Program-made: the position numbers and the translations under genes | Shown here: in pieces, positions 16,298 to 24,432 of the stretch | Layout: every line of letters starts with the position of its first letter | Position numbering within the stretch: position 1 is the stretch's first letter | Assembly (NCBI RefSeq): GCF_000011645.1 | Contig: NC_006270.3 | Coordinates: forward strand, 410,501-474,500 | Direction of reading: 5' to 3' | Source of the DNA: Bacillus licheniformis DSM 13 = ATCC 14580 | Lineage (GTDB): Bacteria; Bacillota; Bacilli; Bacillales; Bacillaceae | Length of the DNA: 64,000 nucleotides | Notes under the pieces: generated by a model | What the model saw: only the letters and a program-made list of their open reading frames with translations | The model's database searches: none | Told to the model about the DNA's origin: nothing

Positions 16298-17719
16298 ATG
16301 GCTTATCAAGATTTTAGAGATTTTTTAAATACGCTGAAAAAAGAAGGACAGCTTCTTGAAGTCCAGGAAGAGGTGAAGCCGGAACCCGATTTGGGAGCAG
16401 CTGCACGCGCCGCCAACAACCTCGGAGACAAATCACCCGCTCTTTTATTCAACAACATTTACGGCTATAACAATGCCCAAATCGCGCTGAATGTAATCGG
16501 CTCCTGGCCGAACCACGCATTAATGCTCGGCCTTCCAAAAGACACGCCGGTTAAAGAACAATTCTTTGAGTTCGCGCGCCGTTATAATCAGTTTCCAGTA
16601 AAAGTGCAAAGAGAGGAGACAGCGCCGTTTCACGAAAACGAAATCACAGAAGACATCAACCTGTTTGACATTCTGCCGCTCTTCCGCATCAATCAGGGCG
16701 ACGGCGGCTTTTATTTAGACAAGGCATGCGTCATTTCGAGAGATGTCGAGGATCCGGACCACTTCGGCAAGCAAAACGTCGGCATGTACAGATTGCAGGT
16801 AAAAGGCAAAGACCGCCTCGGCATTCAGCCCGTCCCGCAGCATGACATTGCGATCCACCTGCGTCAGGCTGAAGAGCGCGGCGAAAACCTGCCTGTCACG
16901 ATTGCGCTCGGCTGCGAACCGGTTATTGCAACGGCGGCATCCACACCGCTCTTATACGATCAATCAGAATACGAGATGGCAGGGGCCCTGCAAGGCGAAC
17001 CATATAAAATCGTCAAATCAAAACTGTCTAACTTAGATATCCCATGGGGCGCAGAAGTGGTTCTCGAAGGTGAGATCCTTGCGGGCGAACGCGAGTATGA
17101 AGGTCCGTTCGGCGAGTTTACCGGCCACTATTCAGGCGGACGAAGCATGCCGATCATCAAAATCAAGCGCGTCTGCCACCGCAACAATCCGATTTTTGAA
17201 CACCTGTATTTAGGCATGCCTTGGACTGAGGTTGACTATATGGTCGGCATTAATACATGTGTGCCGCTTTACCAGCAGCTTAAAGAGGCGTATCCGAATG
17301 AAATTGTCGCGGTAAACGCGATGTATACGCACGGCTTGATCGCCATTGTATCAACGAAAAGCCGCTACGGCGGATTCGCCAAAGCCGTCGGCATGCGCGC
17401 GCTGACAACTCCGCACGGCCTCGGCTACTGCAAAATGGTGATCCTCGTTGACGAAGACGTCGATCCGTTTAACCTCCCGCAAGTGATGTGGGCAATCTCA
17501 ACGAAAATGCATCCGAAACACGATGCAGTCATCATCCCGGATTTATCCGTTTTGGCGCTAGATCCAGGTTCTGAACCGGCGGGAATCACCCACAAAATGA
17601 TATTGGACGCGACAACGCCGGCTGCACCGGAAACAAGGGGACACTATTCACAGCCGCTCGATTCCCCTATAGGAACGAAAGAGTGGGAAGCAAAATTAAT
17701 GAATCTGCTAAATCAATAA
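16298..17719 (+). CDS. bsdC: UbiD-type phenolic acid decarboxylase BsdC
   Basis: A 473-aa UbiD family decarboxylase that uses prenylated FMN to decarboxylate hydroxybenzoic acids non-oxidatively. Recognisable stretches are EFTGHYSGGRSMPIIKIKR and ITHKMILDATTPAAPETRG, plus the EREYEGPFGEF region that contributes cofactor and active-site residues. AAGGAGG precedes the start. It is the catalytic subunit of the BsdBCD complex for detoxification of vanillate and 4-hydroxybenzoate. Confidence 0.93.
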   Translation: MAYQDFRDFLNTLKKEGQLLEVQEEVKPEPDLGAAARAANNLGDKSPALLFNNIYGYNNAQIALNVIGSWPNHALMLGLPKDTPVKEQFFEFARRYNQFPVKVQREETAPFHENEITEDINLFDILPLFRINQGDGGFYLDKACVISRDVEDPDHFGKQNVGMYRLQVKGKDRLGIQPVPQHDIAIHLRQAEERGENLPVTIALGCEPVIATAASTPLLYDQSEYEMAGALQGEPYKIVKSKLSNLDIPWGAEVVLEGEILAGEREYEGPFGEFTGHYSGGRSMPIIKIKRVCHRNNPIFEHLYLGMPWTEVDYMVGINTCVPLYQQLKEAYPNEIVAVNAMYTHGLIAIVSTKSRYGGFAKAVGMRALTTPHGLGYCKMVILVDEDVDPFNLPQVMWAISTKMHPKHDAVIIPDLSVLALDPGSEPAGITHKMILDATTPAAPETRGHYSQPLDSPIGTKEWEAKLMNLLNQ

Positions 17720-17738
17720 AAGAGGAGAGTGTTTCATC

Positions 17739-17966
17739 ATGCATACATGTCCGCGCTGCGACTTAAAAAAAGCGGAAACCGTCAGCAAATCACCCGTTGA
17801 AGGAGCCTGGGAAGTCTATCAATGCCAGCACTGCTTTTTCACTTGGAGGTCATCAGAGCCGGAGACGATCACAAATCCTGAAAAATACAATCCGGCCTTT
17901 AAAATCGATCCCGCTGAAGTTGAAACAGCTGTACAAGTGCCGGCGATTCCAGACCGGAAAATCTAA
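17739..17966 (+). CDS. bsdD: Phenolic acid decarboxylase small subunit BsdD
   Basis: A 75-aa protein with two Cys pairs (CPRC near the N-terminus, CQHC near residue 30) likely forming a zinc ribbon. It follows bsdC by 19 bp with AAAGAGGAGAG upstream. Small D subunits of this type accompany UbiX/UbiD pairs in hydroxyarylic acid decarboxylase operons and are needed for full activity. The highly conserved middle (EGAWEVYQCQHCFFTWRS) supports the assignment. Confidence 0.9.
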   Translation: MHTCPRCDLKKAETVSKSPVEGAWEVYQCQHCFFTWRSSEPETITNPEKYNPAFKIDPAEVETAVQVPAIPDRKI

Positions 17967-17981
17967 AGGGAGGCATCCGGC

Positions 17982-18437
17982 ATGGCTCAGCTATCAAACG
18001 AACTATTTCAGCTTTTAAACGGAGAGAAGCTCGCCGGTAAGCGGCACGAAGCGATGATGCTCCAGACCGTCACAGAAGACGGCTGGCCGCACACGGCGAT
18101 GATCAGCGCCGGCGAAATCCTTGCCCTGAACAAAACCGACATCCGCCTGGCTCTCTGGCAAGGCACAACGACGACCGCGAATATTGCGAGAACAGGACGG
18201 GCGCTCTTCGTCGCTTGCTGGAAAGGCAAAGCACATTATGTGCGGCTGTCTTTAAAGAAACTGCCCGAATTAAGAGACGCCAAACACCCGAGAGCGCGCT
18301 TCGCCGGTACGGTCGAAGCGGCCCGGGAAGATATCGCAAAATACGCTGATATCATCTCCGGCGTTCAGATTAAGCTGAAGGATGAAGCGGCGGTTTTGCG
18401 GCGGTGGGAAGAGACGCTGGGGGAGCTGAGGAAATGA
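17982..18437 (+). CDS. yclD: Pyridoxamine 5'-phosphate oxidase-like protein YclD
   Basis: A 151-aa protein resembling the FMN-binding split-barrel (PNPOx-like) family: a beta-rich core with VTEDGWPHTAMIS, IRLALWQGTTTTANI and GRALFVACWKGKAHYVRL. It is 15 bp after bsdD with AAAGGGAGG upstream, so it is probably cotranscribed with bsdBCD. It may bind flavin or heme; the physiological substrate is unknown. The B. subtilis gene name is applied by position. Confidence 0.75.
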   Translation: MAQLSNELFQLLNGEKLAGKRHEAMMLQTVTEDGWPHTAMISAGEILALNKTDIRLALWQGTTTTANIARTGRALFVACWKGKAHYVRLSLKKLPELRDAKHPRARFAGTVEAAREDIAKYADIISGVQIKLKDEAAVLRRWEETLGELRK

Positions 18438-18440
18438 AGA

Positions 18441-18468
18441 AAAGGACCATGGCGAACCATGGTCCTTT
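18441..18468. terminator. Bidirectional terminator between yclD and the LXG locus
   Basis: AAAGGACCATGG / CCATGGTCCTTT is a perfect 12-bp stem with a CGAA loop (TTCG on the minus strand). It serves yclD and the convergent LXG locus. Confidence 0.88.
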
Positions 18469-18471
18469 CAA

Positions 18472-18918
18472 TTATTTCTGCAGCATTTTATTCGTCACTT
18501 TATAAGCCAGGATACAGCAAATTGTAATAAAAATAATGGCGATCGAAAGGATCACGAGCTTTTCAGCAACGGTATATATCGGCATGGGAAGAATAGCAGC
18601 GCAGACGGCAAACAGGCTGCCAAAATAAACAAACAGGATCAGAGGCTTTTTGTATTTTTTCCAAATCACTTGATTAATCCCGTTTTTTTCGGGATCTGCC
18701 GGGTGTTTGCGGTCTTCATCTTTCATCAATTTATTTAGCAGTAGATAAATGAGAAATGCGAATAAAGTTGCCGAGAAAATATTAAAACAGAGGATAAACA
18801 GCTTTTCCCCGATGCTCATCTTCGGATTCAGAACGGCGCTTAGAACGGAGCCGCATACGAAAAACAGGTAGACGGATAAGATGGCTTTGTTTCTTGGTTT
18901 TTGTAGAAAATTAGACAT
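18472..18918 (-). CDS. Four-helix membrane protein, paralogue of the 19343-19789 gene (candidate orphan immunity protein)
   Basis: A 148-aa protein with four hydrophobic helices arranged as two pairs: about residues 12-30 and 40-62, then, after a charged linker with KKYKKPLIL, about 92-110 and 115-140. It shares the same architecture and many positions (NKAI...VY, KP, F-W-KK-KKP, NxMLxxS/K end) with the product of 19343-19789, so the two arose by duplication. It is the last gene of the LXG locus. Membrane location and duplication downstream of a predicted pore-forming toxin suggest immunity, as an inference. Confidence 0.65.
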   Translation of the reverse strand: MSNFLQKPRNKAILSVYLFFVCGSVLSAVLNPKMSIGEKLFILCFNIFSATLFAFLIYLLLNKLMKDEDRKHPADPEKNGINQVIWKKYKKPLILFVYFGSLFAVCAAILPMPIYTVAEKLVILSIAIIFITICCILAYKVTNKMLQK

Positions 18919-18943
18919 TCGGATCTCTCCAATTGTAAATGAT

Positions 18944-19285
18944 TTAAACGCTGAAAATGAGATGGACCAGAAAAGAAAAAATATAAAAGATGATGATGCT
19001 TAAGATGCCTCTGCCCACAAGATAAAGGGCGAAATACAGTTTTCTCAGGAACCAGTTGTATCTTAATAGCCGTTTGTAAACAAAGTAGCCGGTGCCGACA
19101 AGAAGAAAAACGAATGTATTTGTGATTTTATGGGACCGTTTTTCAGGTTTTAAAAAGATCATTTTTTCATATTCAATGATCATATGACTCGCAATGATTA
19201 AAAAACACAAACTGTAAGCGAAATGAGCGGCCAACATACCGGCGATTAAGTATTCGGTATATTCAACAAAAGTTTCTGGTGACAT
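18944..19285 (-). CDS. Small membrane protein, paralogue of the toxin-adjacent immunity candidate
   Basis: A 113-aa protein with about three or four hydrophobic segments. The start at 19285 is chosen because AAAGGAG lies five bases upstream; an ATG immediately before it is also in frame. It is clearly homologous end to end with the 113-aa product of 21760-22101. Both have a FVEYxEYLIA start, a central YFxYKRLxRYNxFLRKxYxALYL block and the near-identical end GILSIIIFYIxSFxxHxIF. The middle regions differ, as expected of a diverged immunity copy. It lies between the two members of another paralogous membrane family. Confidence 0.7.
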   Translation of the reverse strand: MSPETFVEYTEYLIAGMLAAHFAYSLCFLIIASHMIIEYEKMIFLKPEKRSHKITNTFVFLLVGTGYFVYKRLLRYNWFLRKLYFALYLVGRGILSIIIFYIFSFLVHLIFSV

Positions 19286-19342
19286 CATAACTCCTTTATG
19301 AATAGCGGTCTCAAGCGTTTTTTAACTGACATAAAAAGCTTT

Positions 19343-19789
19343 TCATTCTTCGTCAGGCATTCTTTCCAAACAAGACCGGTTCAGCATTTGATTCGCCGTT
19401 TGATAAACCGCAAAAAAATTGCCCGATATCACGGCAAACAGAATCGCAAACATGCCGGATTTCCAAGCGAGTGAGAGTTCGGACATGGAAAACACGGATA
19501 TTCCCACAATCAGTATGCCGACGAAGTAGAAAGAGAGCGTGAACGGTTTTCTGTGTTTCTTCCAAAAGATTTTCGCGACGATGTTGCATCGGGGCGCGCT
19601 TTGATCTTTCTTCGGCTTATTTATAAACACATAAATGATGAATGTGAATAAAGAAATTGAAACGAACATAAAGCCGATGACGGCAAGCCTTTCCTTCCAG
19701 TTGATTGCAGGTTTGACAAGGGCGGCCAAAATGATGATTGTTGCATATAGGGAATAAACTAAGAAAATGATTTTATTTCTGCCTTTCAA
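19343..19789 (-). CDS. Four-helix membrane protein, paralogue of the 18472-18918 gene
   Basis: A protein of about 148 aa with the same two-pair helix pattern and the shared WKKHRKPFTL linker motif as the downstream 18472-18918 product. The TTG at 19789 is taken as the start because AAGGAG lies eight bases upstream; the ATG at 19798 directly abuts that site, leaving no spacing, but cannot be excluded. It lies 12 bp after the 226-aa membrane gene's stop, in the LXG locus. Function unknown; an immunity role is plausible by context. Confidence 0.62.
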   Translation of the reverse strand: MKGRNKIIFLVYSLYATIIILAALVKPAINWKERLAVIGFMFVSISLFTFIIYVFINKPKKDQSAPRCNIVAKIFWKKHRKPFTLSFYFVGILIVGISVFSMSELSLAWKSGMFAILFAVISGNFFAVYQTANQMLNRSCLERMPDEE

Positions 19790-19809
19790 ACATGACATCT
19801 CCTTGTGCC

Positions 19810-20490
19810 TTAAATCCTATGCTGTCTGATGATATCTTGATTCGCTTTGATGAAGAAGTATTTGTGGATGAATTTGACCCCCATTATAGAAAATAAACAA
19901 GCCATAAGCAGATAGACGATACTCATCAACAAATAGACGGCAGACTCTGAAACTCGCAAAACAGCATGACTTATCATATAACCGGCCGCCGGAACAGCCG
20001 CCAAAAGCATCCCTGTCGGAGCTGCTGTCTCCCTTTTGCCTCTTTTAGGATCAGGGAATACAGCCAAGTAATACCGAATGACGAGGAAGATAGAGGCGGC
20101 ATATATGAATAGTGACAGACTGATCAACGGTAAATGAAAACCGATGGCAGAAAACATCATTTTTTGCGCCGTGATCAGCTGGCAATATGACATACCGCTG
20201 AAAGATACGCCCATAAACCGAACATATTGAAGGTGATGAAGATATTCGGTCATGTTTCTGGTATTTATGAGGATCATCCAAACATTGATCAGAATAGCGA
20301 CAGGGAGGACGGCAAAAGTGAAAAATTCGACTTTGCTCGCCAGCACAGGTAATATGCAGAGAATATCCAGCACCAACACGATAAAACAGGCCATTCCCCA
20401 TTTCGTTTCCCGGCTGACGGGAGCCTTCAAATGAGATTGAATATTGTAAGGTAAATCTTTGTATACAACCGTTTCTTTTAATCTCAGCAA
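19810..20490 (-). CDS. Integral membrane protein of the LXG locus, unknown family
   Basis: A 226-aa protein with a soluble N-terminus of about 32 residues and then about six hydrophobic helices (two at 32-73, two at about 100-145, two at about 160-210). It starts at TTG 20490 with GGAGG ten bases upstream. It is 17 bp after the 85-aa gene, so probably cotranscribed. No catalytic motif is visible and the family was not recognised. It could be a further immunity protein or a membrane partner of the toxin locus. Confidence 0.6.
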   Translation of the reverse strand: MLRLKETVVYKDLPYNIQSHLKAPVSRETKWGMACFIVLVLDILCILPVLASKVEFFTFAVLPVAILINVWMILINTRNMTEYLHHLQYVRFMGVSFSGMSYCQLITAQKMMFSAIGFHLPLISLSLFIYAASIFLVIRYYLAVFPDPKRGKRETAAPTGMLLAAVPAAGYMISHAVLRVSESAVYLLMSIVYLLMACLFSIMGVKFIHKYFFIKANQDIIRQHRI

Positions 20491-20507
20491 AACTTATATT
20501 CCTCCGC

Positions 20508-20765
20508 TTATCCCTCTGAATTTTTATAATTCTCCATGTGTTTTTTCAGCCAGACCTTTTTTCTGAAGATATGCAATAGGAGCGGAAGAACGAAAAAGAA
20601 CAAGCTGATAACCGAAACAAACAAGGGAATTTCTGAAGGGGCTTGTTCCAATAAACCCCATATCGTCATGATGACAAAAAAGATACCAACCACAGGGAAT
20701 AAAATCGTGAAGATGATCATAGCTTCGTTTATTTTTTTATATAGAAAATTTTTTTCGTTTTTCAT
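20508..20765 (-). CDS. 85-aa two-helix membrane protein
   Basis: A short protein with two hydrophobic helices (about residues 15-37 and 45-66), basic residues at both ends and a PSEIPLF turn between the helices. AAAGGGGC lies before the ATG. It precedes the 226-aa membrane gene by 17 bp. It follows a 165-bp gap containing a terminator-like hairpin, so it may begin a separate transcript. Function unknown. Confidence 0.6.
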   Translation of the reverse strand: MKNEKNFLYKKINEAMIIFTILFPVVGIFFVIMTIWGLLEQAPSEIPLFVSVISLFFFVLPLLLHIFRKKVWLKKHMENYKNSEG

Positions 20766-20877
20766 ATTGAGCCCCTTTTCTTGATGGGTGTTTTCTGCAT
20801 CGGCAACGTTTGGCTTTGTGTTTTTTCATATCTCGTCTATCTTCTTGAAACAATAATTCGGGAAACTGAGATAAGAG

Positions 20878-20902
20878 AAAGCATCCCGATGTGAGATGCT
20901 TT
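20878..20902 (-). terminator. Terminator-like hairpin inside the LXG locus
   Basis: AAAGCATC and GATGCTTT pair around a 9-base loop just past the stop of the 267-aa gene, followed on the minus strand by T-rich TTTCTCTT. The remainder of 20766-20930 shows no gene. Confidence 0.5.
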
Positions 20903-20930
20903 GAAATGTATTTATTCTCGCATTGCGGCA

Positions 20931-21734
20931 TTATGTATTTTGAAAAGATACTGTATACTCAAGCCCTTTTAATAATTCGTTCCATTGCTCAAGTGTCCTT
21001 AATGAAATATGTACAGGTTTTTCATTGTGTTCATCATACTGAGCAACCCAAACGCCACGGGCAGATGGAATAAAAAAGACGATATTTTGCAAGAAAGGTC
21101 CATCGTTTAAGCTAGGGATGTAAAAATGTGAGATGTTGTTTAGCGACCATTGGTTTGCTTCAAGATCGGCTATCAATTGATTAAAGCTATGTTCTTCCTC
21201 AGGTGAAAAAGAACTTTTCTTCCGAACCTTTTCTGTCATGTCTTTATTACTCAGCCAGTCAAAGCATTTATCTGAAAGACGAAATTTTAAAGGAATATGT
21301 TCCTCATCAGTTGAAAAGTGGTAATAGTCTTTCATCAGCTGGGCAATTTCCTGCTCGTCGACATACGCAAATTCATGGATGATATCGCGGTCAATCATAT
21401 GGAAAAGCCATGTTTCATTTTCAAAATGGTGAAGCATTAAAGTGTTTTTATTGTCAAGGTTGGAACAGCGGATCATTTGTTCTGAATTCACATAGGAAAC
21501 GATGAATTTCTGCATTTCTTCGCTTAAAGGATTTTCGTCTTTTGAACTTTTTTCTTCGTCCCAGTATTGTTTTAAAATGAGCTGGTTGACAGTTGCCTCT
21601 AAGATTGCATCCCATTCTTTTTTTGATTTTTTTCCTAACGATGATTCAAGAATTCCTTTTGCAACACCAGGATAGTCACATAACCCTACTAAAAGCGCTA
21701 GTTCTTCTGATGTACATGTGATGAGGTGTTTCAT
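20931..21734 (-). CDS. Soluble accessory protein of the LXG locus, possibly EspG-like (DUF5081 type) chaperone
   Basis: A 267-aa soluble, mildly acidic protein without signal peptide or membrane helix. ATG 21734 is preferred because AAGGAT is ten bases upstream; a GTG at 21743 is possible. The N-terminus (ITCTSEELALLVGLCDYPG) is a helical segment like those in EspG-type proteins associated with type VII secretion. The C-terminal third has beta-rich stretches (NIVFFIPSARGVWVAQYDE). Firmicute LXG loci often carry such a protein, thought to be a chaperone for the substrate. That reading rests on context and faint resemblance; no signature motif proves it. Confidence 0.55.
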   Translation of the reverse strand: MKHLITCTSEELALLVGLCDYPGVAKGILESSLGKKSKKEWDAILEATVNQLILKQYWDEEKSSKDENPLSEEMQKFIVSYVNSEQMIRCSNLDNKNTLMLHHFENETWLFHMIDRDIIHEFAYVDEQEIAQLMKDYYHFSTDEEHIPLKFRLSDKCFDWLSNKDMTEKVRKKSSFSPEEEHSFNQLIADLEANQWSLNNISHFYIPSLNDGPFLQNIVFFIPSARGVWVAQYDEHNEKPVHISLRTLEQWNELLKGLEYTVSFQNT

Positions 21735-21759
21735 TGTTTTCACATCCTTGATTATAAAC

Positions 21760-22101
21760 TTAAACCTTGAAAATGAAGTGAAGGATAAATGATAAAATAT
21801 AGAAAATGATGATACTTAAAATACCGCTCCCCAGAAGGTAAAGGGCATAATAAAATTTTCTTAGGAACAAGTTATATCTATATAGTCGTTTATATGTAAA
21901 ATAACTTGCACCAAAAATCAATGCAAAACCGAAATTAACAGTTTTTTTAAATATATTTGAGGGGGGTCTGAAAGTCCCCTGCTCATAATAATTCATAGTT
22001 ATATACCCAAGAAATAAAGTGCAAAGTCCAAATACAAATTGAGAACTTAAAATAGCAGCAATCAAATATTCAGCATATTCAACAAATACTTTCGGCGTCA
22101 T
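21760..22101 (-). CDS. Candidate membrane immunity protein adjacent to the LXG toxin
   Basis: A 113-aa membrane protein with about three or four hydrophobic segments, starting 12 bp after the toxin stop with AGGAGG upstream. Immunity genes of LXG toxins usually follow the toxin directly, and a toxin predicted to act in the membrane calls for a membrane immunity protein, so this is the best candidate. A diverged full-length copy lies at 18944-19285. Conserved parts are the N-terminal FVEYAEYLIA and the C-terminal block from YKRLYRYNLFLRK to HFIFKV. Confidence 0.68.
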   Translation of the reverse strand: MTPKVFVEYAEYLIAAILSSQFVFGLCTLFLGYITMNYYEQGTFRPPSNIFKKTVNFGFALIFGASYFTYKRLYRYNLFLRKFYYALYLLGSGILSIIIFYILSFILHFIFKV

Positions 22102-22113
22102 AATGCCTCCTAT

Positions 22114-23739
22114 CTATTTAAACCAACTTTTCACAGACTCAAAACTGTTTTTAATTCCTTTTTCAATAGAACCAGCAACTTTTTCACCAGCATCCTTAAT
22201 TGCATCACCGTATGAAGAGCTAGCAATTGCTCCAGCTACTCCGCCTATCGCTCCACCAACAATCACTCCCACAGGACCGCCGACGCTTCCTATTGTTGCT
22301 CCAATTTCAACACCTGTAGAAACAGCAAAAATGTCTGTACCAACACCTGCTGCGAAACGTCCTGTTTTTTCTGCAAAACTTTTGTCCGAGTTCTCGGGAT
22401 CGGTATATTCTGTAAGGTTAGAAGCGAAAGTAACTGCGGTACCAACAATAGGGACTCCTCTTTCTAATGCAGTAAACCCTTTTGCCTTGGCTGTGGACTC
22501 CATTATATCAACCGCACCCGCTTTTGTCCTCAGGGCAGCTCTCTTGCGAAATTCTTTCCCATCTATAAAACTATGTTGATTTTTAGGGAACCCCACAGCA
22601 TGTTTAAACATCATGGATGGACTATCATAAGAAGCGACAAATTTTTGCGCTTTTTTAAGTAATGGGTTGCTTGGATTCGAGTCAGAGATGTTTTTAATGG
22701 TTCTCGCAACTTTCGAACTGTGATCTCCTTGAGAAGTCCAAGAACGATGTGACATGACCTGAAATTTATATTCCCCTTTAAATCGCTGCCACTTCGTCGG
22801 TTTTCCTCCTTGATAATAAATTTTTAATTTTCGCGTCCACGCGATTGATGCTGTTGCGTTGGCTGCGTGATACCCTAATAAGGCTTTATCACCGACATCT
22901 AATGGTTCTCCGAATGTTTCGAAGTAACTAAGAATTTCGTGTGCTATATTTGTTTTTTCTTTATCCTGTGTATCAGGATTCGTTAACGTTTCTGCCGCTT
23001 TTTCTTCTAATCGCCCAAGCATCTTTTCCATCGGTGTTTCGCCGGGGTTTTGCAGGTCGTTTTGCAGGCCGCCGGGAGCTTGACTGATTGTTGAGTCATT
23101 TTGCGGTTTTAAAATTGAACCGCTTTTATATTCCGATATTTCAATCTTCGGCCCCGTATACATTTTCTCCAGCTGCTGGATGTATTGCTTCATCGTATCG
23201 AGGTCTTCTCTCGCCGCTTTCAGCGCATTTGTCTGTTCGCGGTCGAAGGTGTGGAGCTTTTCGAGCGTCTCGCTGATTTGTCTTTGCGCTTTTTTTGCGT
23301 TTTCGTTGACGGCTGAATCGTCTAGGTCGGGCAGGTCGACGATGTGGCTGACAGTGGCCATCGTCTGGTTGGCTTTTGACGTCAATCTGCCAGTCAGCGA
23401 TTCGGCTTGACTGACGCCGTCATGGAGTTCGTTCTCAAGAAAGCTTTGCGAGATAAAGCCGTTTTGGTTCGGTTCAAGGGAATGAAGCGCACTTTTCGTC
23501 TTTTCTAAAAGTCCTTTATAGTCGGAAATAAAAGATTCATAAAAAAGAAGAAAAGTGGTGTGGCATTCTTCGTAGAACGAGCGGATCGCTTCACCGCCCG
23601 CGCCTTTTAAGGCGTCGTCAAGGGAGGTGAGGCCTTTGATGCTTTGTTTGACTTTTGAAATCTCGTCAGTCTGGTTTTTTAATTCGGTCAGCGTTTTGTC
23701 TAGGCCGGTTTGAAAAGCCTGAACATCTAGAGTTTTCAA
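22114..23739 (-). CDS. LXG-domain type VII secretion toxin with glycine-zipper C-terminus
   Basis: A 541-aa polymorphic toxin. The N-terminal region (about 1-205) is the helical LXG targeting domain (MKTLDVQAFQTGLDKTLTEL start, long coiled coils). A linker follows (about 205-260), then a central domain (about 260-450). The C-terminus ends in a Gly/Ala/Val-rich hydrophobic stretch (GATIGSVGGPVGVIVGG, then AIGGVAGAIASS) and an amphipathic basic helix ending KSWFK. No nuclease, ADP-ribosyltransferase or deaminase motif is visible. A glycine zipper like this suggests membrane insertion, as described for the streptococcal LXG toxin TelE. It is preceded by two small helical partner genes and followed by a membrane immunity candidate. 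Confidence 0.82.
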   Translation of the reverse strand: MKTLDVQAFQTGLDKTLTELKNQTDEISKVKQSIKGLTSLDDALKGAGGEAIRSFYEECHTTFLLFYESFISDYKGLLEKTKSALHSLEPNQNGFISQSFLENELHDGVSQAESLTGRLTSKANQTMATVSHIVDLPDLDDSAVNENAKKAQRQISETLEKLHTFDREQTNALKAAREDLDTMKQYIQQLEKMYTGPKIEISEYKSGSILKPQNDSTISQAPGGLQNDLQNPGETPMEKMLGRLEEKAAETLTNPDTQDKEKTNIAHEILSYFETFGEPLDVGDKALLGYHAANATASIAWTRKLKIYYQGGKPTKWQRFKGEYKFQVMSHRSWTSQGDHSSKVARTIKNISDSNPSNPLLKKAQKFVASYDSPSMMFKHAVGFPKNQHSFIDGKEFRKRAALRTKAGAVDIMESTAKAKGFTALERGVPIVGTAVTFASNLTEYTDPENSDKSFAEKTGRFAAGVGTDIFAVSTGVEIGATIGSVGGPVGVIVGGAIGGVAGAIASSSYGDAIKDAGEKVAGSIEKGIKNSFESVKSWFK

Positions 23740-23756
23740 TGCGTAGTCCCTTCCTT

Positions 23757-24035
23757 CTACTTGGCTTTGATCGATGACGACAGCTTTTTGTCGGCGTCTT
23801 TTATGGCGTTGACAGCCTGCTCGGTTTGCGCAATTTGTTTAGCGAGAGCCGATGCGTATGCTTTTGTCAGGCTTTTCAAATCTTTGTTCATGCTTTCGAT
23901 TTTTTTGACGACGTCAAGGTTGTTTTTGCCGCTGATATCTGTCTGCACGTTCGGCTTCACGGCTTGGGCTGAATGCTTCAGTTTTGAGAGCGCCTGTTTG
24001 ACTTCGCCCGTTTTGACTTTGATTTCTTGACCCAT
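23757..24035 (-). CDS. YwqI-like (DUF5344 type) small helical partner of the LXG toxin
   Basis: A 92-aa helical protein without membrane segment. ATG 24035 is chosen because GGAG lies nine bases upstream; a GTG at 24044 is also in frame. It consists of two long helices rich in Lys, Ala and Gln with a break near residue 35, resembling WXG100-like small proteins. B. subtilis YwqI holds the same place between ywqH and the toxin ywqJ. Such partners bind the LXG domain and form the composite export signal. Confidence 0.72.
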   Translation of the reverse strand: MGQEIKVKTGEVKQALSKLKHSAQAVKPNVQTDISGKNNLDVVKKIESMNKDLKSLTKAYASALAKQIAQTEQAVNAIKDADKKLSSSIKAK

Positions 24036-24048
24036 CGTAATCACTCCT

Positions 24049-24432
24049 TTAGCGGCGGGCTTCTCTTTCTTCTTTTTCCAGTTTTTCGATTTTCGTTTTT
24101 AATGAGCTGATATCCTTACCTAGCGAATCAATATCATCATTTAAAGAAGAGATTTTCTCCTTTAATTGTTTAAACACTTCATTTAGCTGCTTTCCGCAAA
24201 TATCATTATATGCCGTTTTCATGTCGCTTCTGACGTTTTTAAAAGAATCAGCCAGGCTGCCCTGCCATGTCGTCGGCGACAGTTCGGGCTTTTTGATACT
24301 GTCTTTTGAATCGTCAAATTCCTTTTTATCTGCTTCTAATTCAGTTTGGCAATTTTTCAGTTGTTCGAGCTGTTGTTTTTTGATGAGAAGTGTACCTTGC
24401 AGCCCGTATAAAACTGTTTTTTCCCAGATCAT
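24049..24432 (-). CDS. YwqH-like (DUF5082 type) small coiled-coil partner of the LXG toxin
   Basis: A 127-aa protein, almost entirely coiled coil (residues about 15-50 and 75-125, Lys/Glu/Leu heptads), with a W-containing turn in the middle (TTWQGSLADSFKNV) reminiscent of the WXG motif between two helices. GGGAGGTGG precedes the ATG. It is the first gene of the LXG unit, matching ywqH in the B. subtilis ywqHIJ arrangement. It probably forms a targeting complex with the next product and the LXG domain for the YukC/EssC-type secretion machine, which is not encoded in this window. Confidence 0.72.
   Translation of the reverse strand: MIWEKTVLYGLQGTLLIKKQQLEQLKNCQTELEADKKEFDDSKDSIKKPELSPTTWQGSLADSFKNVRSDMKTAYNDICGKQLNEVFKQLKEKISSLNDDIDSLGKDISSLKTKIEKLEKEEREARR

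Noticed and set aside
22103..22579. Plus-strand 158-aa frame opposite the LXG toxin C-terminus
   Set aside because: Pro/Ala/Thr-rich composition is the antisense image of the glycine zipper; no start signal.
18472..24432. Prophage or integrative element origin of the LXG locus
   Set aside because: No integrase, transposase, att-like repeat or phage structural gene was seen at either boundary.
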